Positions 16,531 to 24,725 are shown, counted from the first letter of the stretch. The stretch: DNA of 64,000 nt from an uncultured Alphaproteobacteria bacterium (GCA_937892955.1 CALBKH010000103.1:4672-68671), one strand, 5' to 3'. Made by a program: numbers and translations. Notes: a model not told the origin generated them from the sequence alone.

Positions 16531-17163
16531 TCAACCCGCCGCGAACTTCGCCGCCAGTTCGGCGTCGATCGCCCGGGCGCGCGCCGTGGCCGGACGGGCT
16601 TCTATGCGGGCGACGTAGTCGGCGACGACGGCGGCGTCGGGCGCCATGCCGAAGCGGGTGAGCCAACCGAGCGCCGGCCCCCACAACCCGTCTGCGACCG
16701 TGAAACGCTCGCCGAGGAACCACGGTCCCTCCTCGAGCCGGGCGACGATCGCCGCCATGACGTCGTCGAACGACCCGTAGCCGGCCATGCTCTTGGGCGG
16801 ATCGGGCCACTTCATCGCCTTCTGCAACACCGCCGGCTCGACGCAGTTGCCGTAGAAGAACAGCCAGCGCAGCAAGGACCCGCGCAGCGGATCGCCCGGC
16901 GGCGGGGTCAGGCCGGTCTCGGGAAAGAGATCGCCGAGATAGAGGGTGACGGCGCCGAGTTCGGTGACCACCGTCTCGCCGTGGCGGATCGCCGGCACCT
17001 TGCCCATCGGGTTCAGCGCCAGATAGTCCGGCGACTTGTGATCCTCCCGCTCCAGCGACAGCGGATGGAGGTCGTAAGGAACGCCCAACTCCTCGAGCAG
17101 ATGGAGCGTGCAGCTCGATCGCGTATCGGGCGCATGGAAGAAGGTGATGGTGCGATCGGTCAC
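16531..17163 (-). CDS. Glutathione S-transferase family protein
   Basis: The 210-residue protein has an N-terminal thioredoxin-like GSH-binding domain (TITFFHAPDTRSSCTLHLLEEL, LNPMGKVPAI, and the Glu-containing LGAVTLYLGDLF). An all-helical C-terminal domain follows, with FLGERFTVADGLWGPAL. S12/S13 or C14 near the first helix are candidate catalytic residues. The only suitable start is GTG at 17163 (VTDRTITFF); no ATG lies nearby in frame. The substrate is unknown. It diverges from rplY, whose leader occupies the 290-base gap. Confidence 0.88.
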   Translation of the reverse strand: MTDRTITFFHAPDTRSSCTLHLLEELGVPYDLHPLSLEREDHKSPDYLALNPMGKVPAIRHGETVVTELGAVTLYLGDLFPETGLTPPPGDPLRGSLLRWLFFYGNCVEPAVLQKAMKWPDPPKSMAGYGSFDDVMAAIVARLEEGPWFLGERFTVADGLWGPALGWLTRFGMAPDAAVVADYVARIEARPATARARAIDAELAAKFAAG

Positions 17164-17287
17164 GGTGCGGGTCCTCGCCGGCTGTGGGCTCGCGACCACT
17201 ATCGAACATAACAGGAACATGCGCAAGCACCGAGCGGCGTCTCCCCGCACACGCGGCGCAGAATTCCGCCGTGGCCGGCCGAAATCC

Positions 17288-17316
17288 TTGCGCTTCGTCC
17301 CCCTCGGTGCTAGAGA
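17288..17316 (+). promoter_or_regulatory. Candidate promoter for rplY-pth
   Basis: TTGCGC at 17288-17293 and TAGAGA at 17311-17316 are spaced by 17 bases. A start near 17323 would give a leader of about 130 bases that includes the terminator-like hairpin at 17404-17425. Confidence 0.35.
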
Positions 17317-17403
17317 CCCGCCCGTTCCCACACGCCGACACCCCTGGAGGCAACGTGAGGGACGGCCTTCGTCGCATCGGATGATGCCGCGGCGGTCGAG
17401 CGA

Positions 17404-17425
17404 GGGCCGGAGATCCGGCCCTTTT
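17404..17425 (+). terminator. Terminator-like hairpin in the rplY leader
   Basis: GGGCCGG-AGAT-CCGGCCC followed by TTTTC forms a textbook intrinsic terminator, ending 28 bases before the rplY ATG. No plus-strand gene lies between it and proC, 900 bases upstream, so it is most easily read as an attenuator within the rplY leader or as the end of a small RNA. Confidence 0.6.
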
Positions 17426-17453
17426 CATTCGAATTCACCTATGAGGTACACCC

Positions 17454-18065
17454 ATGAGCCGTCAGTCCTACGAGATCGAGGCCACGGTGCGTGAACGGGT
17501 CGGCAAGGGGGCCGCTCGTGAGCTGCGTCGTGAGTCCAGCGTGCCCGCCGTCATCTACGGCGACAAGAAGCCCCCCCTGGCGATCGCCCTCTCCTTCAAG
17601 GAGGCGGACAAGCGTCTGCGCGCCGGCGGCTTCCTGACCACCGTCGCCACCGTCGTCGTCGGCGGTGAGAAGATCCGGGTGATCCCCAAGGATTACCACA
17701 TGCACCCGGTCAAGGACACGCTGACCCACGTCGACTTCCTGCGCATCTCCGACGAGACCGTCGTCACCGTCTTCGTGCCGGTGCATGCGGTCAACCAGGA
17801 GAAGTCGGTCGGTCTGAAGCGCGGTGGCGCGCTGTCGATCGTCCACCACGAGGTCGAGTGCCAGTGTCGCGCCGACTCCATCCCGGAGTCGATCGACGTC
17901 GACGTCTCGGCCCTCAACATCGGTGGCTCGGTCCACATCGAGGACGTCGAGCTACCGGAAGGCGTCAAGCCGGTGATCCACGAGAAGAACTACACCGTTC
18001 TCTCGATCACCGCGCCGGTCGGCTTCACCGAGACGGCCGAGGCCGCCGCGCCGGCCACGGCCTGA
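17454..18065 (+). CDS. rplY: 50S ribosomal protein L25 (Ctc-type)
   Basis: The 203-residue two-domain L25/Ctc protein binds 5S rRNA. The N-terminal RNA-binding domain is EIEATVRERVGKGAARELRRESSVPAVIYGDKK. The C-terminal domain contains VDFLRIS and the typical ESIDVDVSALNIGGSVHIEDVELPEGV. An Ala-rich tail ends the protein. GAGGT sits 6 bases before the ATG. The next gene is pth after 24 bases; rplY-pth is a widely conserved pair. A strong hairpin with a T-run just upstream suggests leader control. Confidence 0.96.
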   Translation: MSRQSYEIEATVRERVGKGAARELRRESSVPAVIYGDKKPPLAIALSFKEADKRLRAGGFLTTVATVVVGGEKIRVIPKDYHMHPVKDTLTHVDFLRISDETVVTVFVPVHAVNQEKSVGLKRGGALSIVHHEVECQCRADSIPESIDVDVSALNIGGSVHIEDVELPEGVKPVIHEKNYTVLSITAPVGFTETAEAAAPATA

Positions 18066-18089
18066 GCGGTTTCCTGACCGGAGGCGTCG

Positions 18090-18779
18090 ATGCTGCTCTT
18101 CGTGGGGCTCGGCAATCCCGGTCCGGAATACGCCCTCAATCGGCACAACATCGGATTCATGGCGGTGGACGTGATCGTCCGCCGCCATTCCTTTTCGCCC
18201 TGGCGGGGGAAGTTCCACGGTGAGGTCTCGGAAGGCACCATCGCCGGCGAGAAGGTCGTTGCGCTGAAGCCGATGACCTACATGAACGACAGCGGCCGCT
18301 CGGTCGCCGCCTGCGCCGCCTTCTACAAGATCGAGCCGAAGGATTTCGTCGTCTTCCACGACGAACTCGACCTCGACCCCGGTCGCCTCAAGGTCAAGAT
18401 CGGCGGCGGCCACGCCGGCCACAATGGCCTGCGCTCGATCCAGGCCCATCTCGGCCCCGACTTCCGCCGCGTGCGGATGGGCATCGGCCATCCCGGCGTG
18501 AAGGAACGCGTCACCGGATGGGTGCTCGGCAACTTCGCCAAGGTCGACCGCGATTGGCTGATCCCCCTCCTCGACGATCTCGCCGAAGCAGCGCCGAAAC
18601 TGATCGAGCGCGACGACGTCGGCTTCATGAACCTCGTCTCGGGGGCCAAGCCGCAGACCGAAGCGAAGCCCGAAAAGCCGCGCGCCGCGGCTCCGGCCGC
18701 GCCGATCGGCCCGACCGAGACCGCGAAAAATGCCATGGCCGAGACGCTGAGACGGCTCCTGGCGCAGAAGAAGCGCTGA
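18090..18779 (+). CDS. pth: Peptidyl-tRNA hydrolase
   Basis: The 229-residue enzyme recycles peptidyl-tRNAs dropped from stalled ribosomes. The motif VGLGNPGPEYALNRHNIGF contains N10 and catalytic H19. KPMTYMNDSGRSV and HDELDLDPGRLKVKIGGGHAGHNGLRSI are diagnostic. The catalytic core ends near residue 185; the last 40 residues form a Lys/Pro/Ala-rich extension ending LRRLLAQKKR, common in Hyphomicrobiales. It is co-transcribed with rplY. Confidence 0.96.
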   Translation: MLLFVGLGNPGPEYALNRHNIGFMAVDVIVRRHSFSPWRGKFHGEVSEGTIAGEKVVALKPMTYMNDSGRSVAACAAFYKIEPKDFVVFHDELDLDPGRLKVKIGGGHAGHNGLRSIQAHLGPDFRRVRMGIGHPGVKERVTGWVLGNFAKVDRDWLIPLLDDLAEAAPKLIERDDVGFMNLVSGAKPQTEAKPEKPRAAAPAAPIGPTETAKNAMAETLRRLLAQKKR

Positions 18780-18817
18780 AACCGCCTCGTTTCGAGCGAA
18801 CTTCGCACCGCTTCGTC

Positions 18818-18846
18818 TTGTCACGGCGGCCTTCGATCTCTATCTT
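18818..18846 (+). promoter_or_regulatory. Candidate promoter of the cold-shock gene
   Basis: TTGTCA at 18818-18823 and TATCTT at 18841-18846 are spaced by 17 bases. A start near 18853 would give a leader of about 140 bases, in keeping with the long leaders of csp genes. Consensus match is moderate. Confidence 0.4.
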
Positions 18847-18994
18847 GACGACATCGGACTTGGCCGGACCCCGGGCTCTTTCGCCCGGACACAGTTTTCG
18901 GGCCAGCTCGACAGATCTCACCAAATTCGACCGACCCGAGCGACCGCCCTCCGCGTTCGTTCGACGACGCACGAGCTACGAAAAGGAAATCCAC

Positions 18995-19204
18995 ATGCCC
19001 GTCGGAACCGTCAAGTTCTTCAACGAAACCAAGGGTTACGGTTTCATTCAGCCGGAGGACGGCTCCAAGGACGTGTTCGTCCACATCTCCGCCGTCGAGC
19101 GCTCCGGCATGCGCACCCTGACGGAAGGCCAGAAGGTCTCCTTCGAGATCGAAATGGACCGCCGCTCGGGCAAGTCGGCGGCTGCCAACCTCGCCGCCGT
19201 CTGA
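18995..19204 (+). CDS. cspA: Cold-shock domain protein
   Basis: The 69-residue single cold-shock domain is an RNA chaperone. RNP1-like KGYGFIQPEDG and RNP2-like DVFVHISAVE motifs are intact. The sequence MPVGTVKFFNETKGYGFIQ is the standard alphaproteobacterial form. AAAAGGAAA lies 5 bases before the ATG. The symbol is generic; which csp paralogue this is cannot be told from one copy. It is monocistronic, with a long untranslated leader and a possible hairpin terminator after it. Confidence 0.93.
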   Translation: MPVGTVKFFNETKGYGFIQPEDGSKDVFVHISAVERSGMRTLTEGQKVSFEIEMDRRSGKSAAANLAAV

Positions 19205-19220
19205 GCCGAGAAAACACGAT

Positions 19221-19264
19221 CACGAGCCGGATTCTCGGGGTCTTCCCGGTTTCCGGCTCGTCGC
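19221..19264 (+). terminator. Possible terminator after the cold-shock gene
   Basis: ACGAGCCGGA pairs perfectly with TCCGGCTCGT across a loop of about 20 bases and is followed by CGCATTT. The long loop and weak T-run make this a modest candidate. Confidence 0.4.
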
Positions 19265-19317
19265 ATTTCGGCTATATGGCCTGCAACCGCACGGAAGTCG
19301 CGAAACGGATTCGTCGA

Positions 19318-19599
19318 ATGGCCAAGGAAGAACTCATCCAATTCGAGGGGCTGGTGCTCGAGATTCTGCCGGATGCGCGTTTCCGCGTCCGCCTCGAGAA
19401 CGGTCACGAGATCATCGCCTACACCGCGGGCAAGATGAAGAAGAACCGCATCAAGACGCTCGCGGGCGACCGCGTCACCGTCGAGATGTCGCCGTACGAC
19501 CTCGAGAAGGGCCGTCTCGTCTTCCGTCATCGCGAAGCCCGTCCGGATGGCGCGCCGCCGCCGCCGCGTCCGGGTGGCGGACAGTTCCGCCGTCGCTGA
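19318..19599 (+). CDS. infA: Translation initiation factor IF-1
   Basis: The 93-residue protein has the OB-fold core MAKEELIQFEGLVLEILPDARFRVRLENGHEIIAYTAGKMKKNRIKTLAGDRV, the IF-1 signature. Standard IF-1 has about 72 residues. Here a C-terminal tail GAPPPPRPGGGQFRRR adds about 20. Similar extended copies occur in Hyphomicrobiales alongside a standard one; whether a second infA exists cannot be seen here. I start at the ATG at 19318; the ATG at 19276 would add 14 non-conserved residues. Confidence 0.93.
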   Translation: MAKEELIQFEGLVLEILPDARFRVRLENGHEIIAYTAGKMKKNRIKTLAGDRVTVEMSPYDLEKGRLVFRHREARPDGAPPPPRPGGGQFRRR

Positions 19600-19625
19600 T
19601 CGGCGTTTCGTGAGACGTTGCCGAC

Positions 19626-19653
19626 GCCCCCGGCGGAGATCCCGCGCGGGGGC
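19626..19653 (+). terminator. Hairpin between infA and ychF
   Basis: GCCCCCGGCGG and CCCGCGCGGGGGC form a GC-rich stem about 27 bases after the infA stop, followed by TTCGCCTT. It may terminate infA transcription; the T-run is weak. Confidence 0.45.
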
Positions 19654-19678
19654 TTCGCCTTGAAAGATCGAGGATTCC

Positions 19679-20776
19679 ATGGGTTTCAAATGCGGCATCG
19701 TCGGCCTGCCCAACGTCGGCAAGTCGACGCTCTTCAACGCCCTGACCCGCACCGCCGCCGCCCAGGCGGCCAACTACCCCTTCTGCACCATCGAGCCGAA
19801 CACCGGCGAGGTGGGCGTGCCCGACCCGCGCCTCCAGAAGATCGCGGCGATCGGCAAGTCGGCGCAGATCGTGCCGACCCGCATCACCTTCGTCGACATC
19901 GCCGGTCTGGTGCGCGGCGCCTCCAAGGGTGAAGGCCTCGGCAACCAGTTCCTCGCCAACATCCGCGAGGTCGACGCCGTCGTCCACGTGCTGCGCTGCT
20001 TCGAGGACGGCGACGTCACCCACGTCGAGGGCCGCGTCGATCCGGTGGCCGACGCCGAGACGGTCGAGACCGAACTGATGCTCGCCGACCTCGACAGCCT
20101 GGAGCGCCGCGTCGTCGCCACCCGCAAGAAGGCGGCCGGCGGCGATCGCGAGTCCAAGCACGTCCTGCCGATCATGGAGCAGGCGCTGGAGCTCCTCCAG
20201 AACGGCAAGCCGGTGCGGATGATGGAGGTCTCCCACGAGGACCGGCTGCTGTTCGACGGGCTGATGCTGCTGACCTCGAAGCCGGTGCTCTACGTCTGCA
20301 ACGTCGAGGAGGCCTCGGCCGCTTCCGGCAACGCCCATTCGGCGCGCGTCGAGGCGATGGCGAAGGCGCAAGGCGCCAAGTCGGTCGTCATCTCGGCGGC
20401 GATCGAGGCGGAGGTCGCCCAGCTCTCCGACGAGGAGGAGATGGAGTTCCTGGAGGGCATGGGCCTGCACGAGCCCGGCCTCGACCGGCTGATCCGCGCC
20501 GGCTACGAGCTCCTCGGCCTCATCACCTACTTCACCGTCGGCCCGAAGGAGGCGCGCGCCTGGACCATCGTCAAGGGCACCAAGGCCCCGGGCGCGGCCG
20601 GCGTCATCCACTCCGACTTCGAGCGTGGCTTCATCCGTGCCCAGACCATCGCCTACGACGACTATGTCGGGCTCGGCGGTGAAGCGGCGGCCAAGGAGGC
20701 CGGCAAGGCGCGCGACGAAGGCAAGGAATACGTCGTCCAGGACGGCGACATCATGCTCTTCAAGTTCAACGCCTGA
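19679..20776 (+). CDS. ychF: Ribosome-binding ATPase YchF
   Basis: The 365-residue Obg-family protein is a P-loop nucleotidase specific for ATP. G1 is GLPNVGKST, G3 is DIAGL, and the altered G4 CNVEE replaces NKxD, as in all YchF proteins, and explains its ATP preference. A coiled-coil insertion (residues about 130-160) and a C-terminal TGS domain starting near LITYFTVGPKEARAWTI complete the family layout. The known role is in ribosome-linked oxidative-stress response. Length is standard. It is followed by a clear intrinsic terminator. Confidence 0.96.
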   Translation: MGFKCGIVGLPNVGKSTLFNALTRTAAAQAANYPFCTIEPNTGEVGVPDPRLQKIAAIGKSAQIVPTRITFVDIAGLVRGASKGEGLGNQFLANIREVDAVVHVLRCFEDGDVTHVEGRVDPVADAETVETELMLADLDSLERRVVATRKKAAGGDRESKHVLPIMEQALELLQNGKPVRMMEVSHEDRLLFDGLMLLTSKPVLYVCNVEEASAASGNAHSARVEAMAKAQGAKSVVISAAIEAEVAQLSDEEEMEFLEGMGLHEPGLDRLIRAGYELLGLITYFTVGPKEARAWTIVKGTKAPGAAGVIHSDFERGFIRAQTIAYDDYVGLGGEAAAKEAGKARDEGKEYVVQDGDIMLFKFNA

Positions 20777-20818
20777 GCGATACCAGGCCGGCCCGTTCGG
20801 CGGGCCTCGGCGTCTCGG

Positions 20819-20850
20819 AAGCCCGCCCCACCGGCGGGCTTCTTCGTTTT
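20819..20850 (+). terminator. Intrinsic terminator of ychF
   Basis: AAGCCCGCC / GGCGGGCTT with a five-base loop is followed by CTTCGTTTT, 43 bases beyond the ychF stop. Confidence 0.8.
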
Positions 20851-20872
20851 CGCGCCGTCGACCGAGACCCTT

Positions 20873-21286
20873 CCCGCCTCGGCCGTGGGCCTCGGCACCG
20901 CCGACCTCGCCGAGCCCCACCGGGGCTCGTCGTCCCGCTGCGCGGAACCGCCCTGCCCGACCGTGAGACGGTCGGGCCTTCGCCGTTCGAAACGCTCTGC
21001 CGGAGTTTCGTCCCGGCCCGAGTGCCGGGACCACTCCCACCCCGCCTCGGCCGTGGGCCTCGGCACCGCCGACCTCGCCGAGCCCCACCGGGGCTCGTCG
21101 TTCCGCTGCGCGGAACCGCCCTGCCCGACCGTGAGACGGTCGGGCCTTCGTCGTTCGAAACGCTCTGCCGGAGTTTCGTCCCGGCCCTCGGGCCGGGACC
21201 GATCCCACCCCGCCTCGGCCGTAGGCCTCGGCACTGCCGACCTCGCCGAGCCCCACCGGGGCTTGTCGTTCCGCTGCGCGGAACCG
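20873..21286. repeat. 168-bp tandem repeat, about 2.5 copies, rich in hairpins
   Basis: Two full copies begin near 20873 and 21041, and a partial third of about 78 bases begins near 21209. The period is exactly 168. Each unit contains several self-complementary blocks: GAGCCCC-acc-GGGGCTC, TTCCGC-tgc-GCGGAA, CCGACCGT-gag-ACGGTCGG and TCCCGGC...GCCGGGA. The last block is 7 bp in copy 1 and 9 bp in copy 2. The repeat fills the gap between ychF and efp, which converge. All frames are open across it because of its GC content, but I see no sign of coding. Confidence 0.85.
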
Positions 21287-21290
21287 GTCG

Positions 21291-21857
21291 TCAGTCCTTC
21301 GCGCGCTCGACGTAGGAGCCGTCGGCGGTCATCACCACCACGCGGGTGCCGATGCCGACATGCGGCGGGACGGCGGTCTTGACGCCGTTCGACAGCATCG
21401 CCGGCTTGTAGGACGACGAGGCGGTCTGGCCCTTGGTCACCGGCTCGGTGTCGACGATCTCCAGCGTGACGCGCGCCGGCAGTTCGATCGACACCGGAAC
21501 GTCCTGGTAGACCGCAACCTGGCACTCCATGTCTTCGACGAGATAAGCGGCCATGTCGCCCACGACGTCTTTGGAAACCACGATCTGATCGTAGGTCTCC
21601 TTGTTCATGAAATGGAAGCCTTCGTCGTCGTTGTAGAGATAGGCGTAGGCGCGCTCGTCGAGCATGGCGCGCTCGACCTGCTCGGTGGTCTTCCAGCGCT
21701 CCGACACCTTCACGCCGTCGGAGATGCGGCGCATGTCCACCTGCGTGGTGGGAGTGCCCTTGCCGGGATGGAAGCTTTCGGCCGAGAGAACGACATAGAG
21801 CTTGCCGTCCATTTCGACGACGTTGCCCTTGCGGAGATTCTGCGCATTGACTCTCAT
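21291..21857 (-). CDS. efp: Elongation factor P
   Basis: The 188-residue three-domain protein relieves ribosome stalling at polyproline. The tip loop SFHPGKGTPTTQV carries K33, the lysine that the divergent EpmA homologue would modify. Further marks are RISDGVKVSERWKTTEQVERA and the C-terminal GIGTRVVVMTADGSYVERAKD. I start at the ATG at 21857 (MRVNAQNLRKGN). The upstream ATG at 21875 adds six unlikely residues. It is divergent from epmA with 108 bases between starts. Confidence 0.96.
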   Translation of the reverse strand: MRVNAQNLRKGNVVEMDGKLYVVLSAESFHPGKGTPTTQVDMRRISDGVKVSERWKTTEQVERAMLDERAYAYLYNDDEGFHFMNKETYDQIVVSKDVVGDMAAYLVEDMECQVAVYQDVPVSIELPARVTLEIVDTEPVTKGQTASSSYKPAMLSNGVKTAVPPHVGIGTRVVVMTADGSYVERAKD

Positions 21858-21965
21858 GGATCCCGGACCTCTCACGGCAATGGAAATGGGTCGCGCCGGC
21901 CCCGAGGGTCGCGCGTGGTCGGGTCTCCTCTCTCACTTCTGGCGTCATAAGGAAAGCGAAAAGTC

Positions 21966-23012
21966 ATGAAAACCGCCACGCCCTGGTGGGATCCGGCCTC
22001 CCACGCCGACCGACGCCCGCTCCTTCTCGCCCGCAATCGGGTGAAATCGGCGATCCGCCGCTGGTTCGAAGACGACGGATTCACCGAGGTCGAGGCCACC
22101 TGCCTGCAGGTCTCCCCCGGCAACGAGACCCATCTCCACGCCCTCGGCGTCTGGGTCACCGGCGACGACGGCGAGCGGCGCCGGCGCTGGCTCCACACCT
22201 CGCCCGAATTCGCCATGAAGAAGCTGGTGGCCGCCGGCGAGACGAAGATCTACGATTTCGCCCGCGTCTGGCGAAACCGCGAGGGCGGCCCGACCCACGC
22301 CACCGAGTTCACCATGCTCGAATGGTACCGCGTCGGCGCGCCCTACGAGGTGCTGATGGCGGATTGCGCCACTCTCCTCGCCCGCACCGCCGAGACGGTC
22401 GGCGCCACGCAATTCACCCACCGCGCCCGCAGCTGCGATCCCTTCGTGCCGCCCGAGCGCCTCACCGTCGCCGACGCCTTCACCGCCCACGCCGGCATCG
22501 ACCTCCTCGCCACCCTGCCCGCCGATCCGACCGCCGAACCGGACCACGACGCCCTCGCCGCCGCCGCGACGGCGCGCGGCATCCACGTCGCCGACGACGA
22601 CGGCTGGTCCGACGTCTTCTCCCGCATCCTCGCCGAGAAGATCGAGCCTGTGCTCGGCGACGGCCGCGCCGTGATCCTCTGCGAGTATCCTTCGCGCGAG
22701 GCCGCCCTGGCGCGGCCCTGCGCCCACGATCCCCGCGTCGCCGAACGCTTCGAACTGTGGGCCTGCGGCGTCGAACTCGCCAACGCCTTCGGCGAACTCA
22801 CCGACCCGGCCGAACAGCGCCGCCGTTTCAGTATCGAGATGGACGCCAAGGAACGCATCTACGGCGAGCGCTACCCGATCGACGAGGACTTCCTCGCCGC
22901 CTTGCGGCTGATGCCGCCGACCAGCGGCATCGCCCTCGGCTTCGATCGGCTGGTGATGCTGGCGCTCGGCGCCCCGCGCCTCTCCGACGTGATGTGGACG
23001 CCCGAAGCGTGA
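21966..23012 (+). CDS. epmA: EF-P beta-lysylation ligase EpmA (GenX/PoxA)
   Basis: The 348-residue class II aminoacyl-tRNA-synthetase paralogue resembles the catalytic core of lysyl-tRNA synthetase without the anticodon domain. Motif 2 is VWRNREGGPTHATEFTMLEWYR. Motif 3 is SGIALGFDRLVMLALGA. Motif 1 lies near RRWFEDDGFTEVEATCLQVSPGNETHL. It attaches (R)-beta-lysine to EF-P, whose gene is divergent and adjacent and keeps the acceptor lysine. The aminomutase EpmB that makes beta-lysine is not in the window. Confidence 0.93.
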   Translation: MKTATPWWDPASHADRRPLLLARNRVKSAIRRWFEDDGFTEVEATCLQVSPGNETHLHALGVWVTGDDGERRRRWLHTSPEFAMKKLVAAGETKIYDFARVWRNREGGPTHATEFTMLEWYRVGAPYEVLMADCATLLARTAETVGATQFTHRARSCDPFVPPERLTVADAFTAHAGIDLLATLPADPTAEPDHDALAAAATARGIHVADDDGWSDVFSRILAEKIEPVLGDGRAVILCEYPSREAALARPCAHDPRVAERFELWACGVELANAFGELTDPAEQRRRFSIEMDAKERIYGERYPIDEDFLAALRLMPPTSGIALGFDRLVMLALGAPRLSDVMWTPEA

Positions 23013-23136
23013 GCGAGAGGCGCCCCGGCGTCCGCCGCTTCGGCGCGGCGTCCGGCGGCGCGCGCCCGTTCGACTGTAATAGTATCCGCCTCCGTCTCGG
23101 GCCATTCTCCCGCGCCCGAGAGACGACGAGGACCGG

Positions 23137-24177
23137 ATGAGCGGCGACCACCACCACGACCACGCGGTACACGACCACGCGGCACACGATCACCACCACG
23201 ATGACGCCGCCCCCGGCCGCGGCCACGCCCATCACGATCACGACCACGGGCACGGCCACGATCACGGGCATTCCCACGCCCATCACGGTCATTCCCATGC
23301 GCCGGCCGACTTCGGCCGCGCCTTCCTCGTCGGCATCGTGCTCAACACCGGCTTCGTGATCGTCGAAGCCGCCTTCGGCCTCTGGGGCAACTCGATGGCG
23401 CTCCTCGCCGACGCCGGTCACAATCTCTCCGACGTGCTGGCGCTGATCGTCGCCTGGGTGGCGGCGCGCGCCTCGGCGCGTCCGCCGAGCCCGCGCTTCA
23501 CCTATGGCCTCGCCGGCACCTCGATCCTCGCGGCGCTGTTCAACGCCGTCTTCCTGCTGGTCGCCGTCGGCGCCATCGCGCTGGAAGCGGTGCAGCGCCT
23601 CTTCGCCCCCGAGCCGGTCGCCGGCCTCACCATGGTGGTGGTCGCCGGCATCGGCATCGCCATCAACGGCGCCACGGCGATGCTCTTCCACCGCGGCCAC
23701 GGCGACGATCTCAACATCCGTGGCGTCTACCTGCACATGCTGACCGACGCGGCGATCTCCGCCGGCGTCGTGATCGCCGGCCTCGGCGTGCTGGCGACCG
23801 GCCTCGCCTGGATCGATCCCGTCGTCTCGCTGGTCGTCGCCGCGCTCATCGTCTGGTCGACCTGGGGGCTGCTCACCGAGAGCTCGGCGCTTTCGGTCGC
23901 CGCCGTCCCCGCCGGCATCGATCCGGCGGCGGTGCGAGCCCATCTCGCGGCTCTGCCGGGGGTATCGAACCTGCACGACCTCCACGTCTGGGGCCTGTCG
24001 ACCACCTCCGCCGCGCTCACCGCCCATCTGGTGATGCCCGAAGGCCACCCCGGCGACGCCTTCCTCGAGGCCGCCGCCGACGGCCTACGCAGCCGTTTCG
24101 GCATCGGCCACGTCACCCTGCAGGTGGAGACCGACGGCGACGGCTGGTGCCGGCTGGTGCCCGACGAGGTGGTGTGA
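23137..24177 (+). CDS. Cation diffusion facilitator metal exporter with His-rich N-terminus
   Basis: The 346-residue CDF/ZnT-type antiporter is probably for Zn(II), Co(II) or Ni(II). The first 55 residues contain about two dozen histidines in HDH and HGH runs. The transmembrane metal site is given by LLADAGHNLSDVL and LHMLTDAAISAGV (H-x3-D type pairs). A second His-containing linker FHRGHGDD separates helices 4 and 5, and a cytoplasmic ferredoxin-like domain follows (ALPGVSNLHDLHVWGLSTTS). Six membrane helices are visible. Metal specificity cannot be read from sequence. Confidence 0.9.
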   Translation: MSGDHHHDHAVHDHAAHDHHHDDAAPGRGHAHHDHDHGHGHDHGHSHAHHGHSHAPADFGRAFLVGIVLNTGFVIVEAAFGLWGNSMALLADAGHNLSDVLALIVAWVAARASARPPSPRFTYGLAGTSILAALFNAVFLLVAVGAIALEAVQRLFAPEPVAGLTMVVVAGIGIAINGATAMLFHRGHGDDLNIRGVYLHMLTDAAISAGVVIAGLGVLATGLAWIDPVVSLVVAALIVWSTWGLLTESSALSVAAVPAGIDPAAVRAHLAALPGVSNLHDLHVWGLSTTSAALTAHLVMPEGHPGDAFLEAAADGLRSRFGIGHVTLQVETDGDGWCRLVPDEVV

Positions 24178-24197
24178 GGTCGAGGTCGAGCGCCGTC

Positions 24198-24725
24198 TCA
24201 ATGCCCCTCGAACTCGACCAGCACGCGGACCGGCACGCCCATCGCTTCGAGCTTGGCGCGGCCGCCGAGTTCCGGCAGGTCGACGATGAAACAGGCCGAG
24301 ACCACTTCGGCACCGAGGTTCCTGAGGAGCTGCGCAGCGGCGCAGGCGGTGCCGCCGGTGGCGATCAGATCGTCGACCAGGATGACCTTCTCGCCGGCGA
24401 GCACCGCGTCGCGATGCACCTCCATCTCGTCGACGCCGTATTCGAGGCTGTAGGCGATCGACACCGTCTCGTGCGGCAGCTTGCCCTTCTTGCGGATCGG
24501 CACGAAGCCGCCGGAGAGCTGATGCGCCACCGCCCCGCCGAGAATGAAGCCGCGCGCCTCGATGCCCGCGATCTTCTCGATCTTGAGGCCCGCCCACGGC
24601 TGCACCAGTTCGTCGACGGCGCGGCGGAAGGCCCGCGGATTGCCGAGCAGCGTGGTGATGTCGCGGAACATGATGCCGGGCTTGGGATAGTCCGGAATGG
24701 TGCGGATCGAATCTCTGAGGTTCAT
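24198..24725 (-). CDS. apt: Adenine phosphoribosyltransferase
   Basis: The 175-residue salvage enzyme makes AMP from adenine and PRPP. Marks are IRTIPDYPKPGIMFRDITTLL, IEARGFILGGAVAH and the PRPP loop VILVDDLIATGGTA. The ATG at 24725 overlaps the trmO stop in a TGATG junction. Downstream of mtnP and trmO this makes functional sense: MtnP releases adenine from methylthioadenosine, and Apt recycles it. Length is typical. Confidence 0.96.
   Translation of the reverse strand: MNLRDSIRTIPDYPKPGIMFRDITTLLGNPRAFRRAVDELVQPWAGLKIEKIAGIEARGFILGGAVAHQLSGGFVPIRKKGKLPHETVSIAYSLEYGVDEMEVHRDAVLAGEKVILVDDLIATGGTACAAAQLLRNLGAEVVSACFIVDLPELGGRAKLEAMGVPVRVLVEFEGH

Noticed and set aside
20662..21948. Long open frames with a 56-residue repeat across the 168-bp array on both strands.
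   Set aside because: A 168-base period is divisible by three and the DNA is GC-rich, so several frames stay open at once; none has a convincing start.
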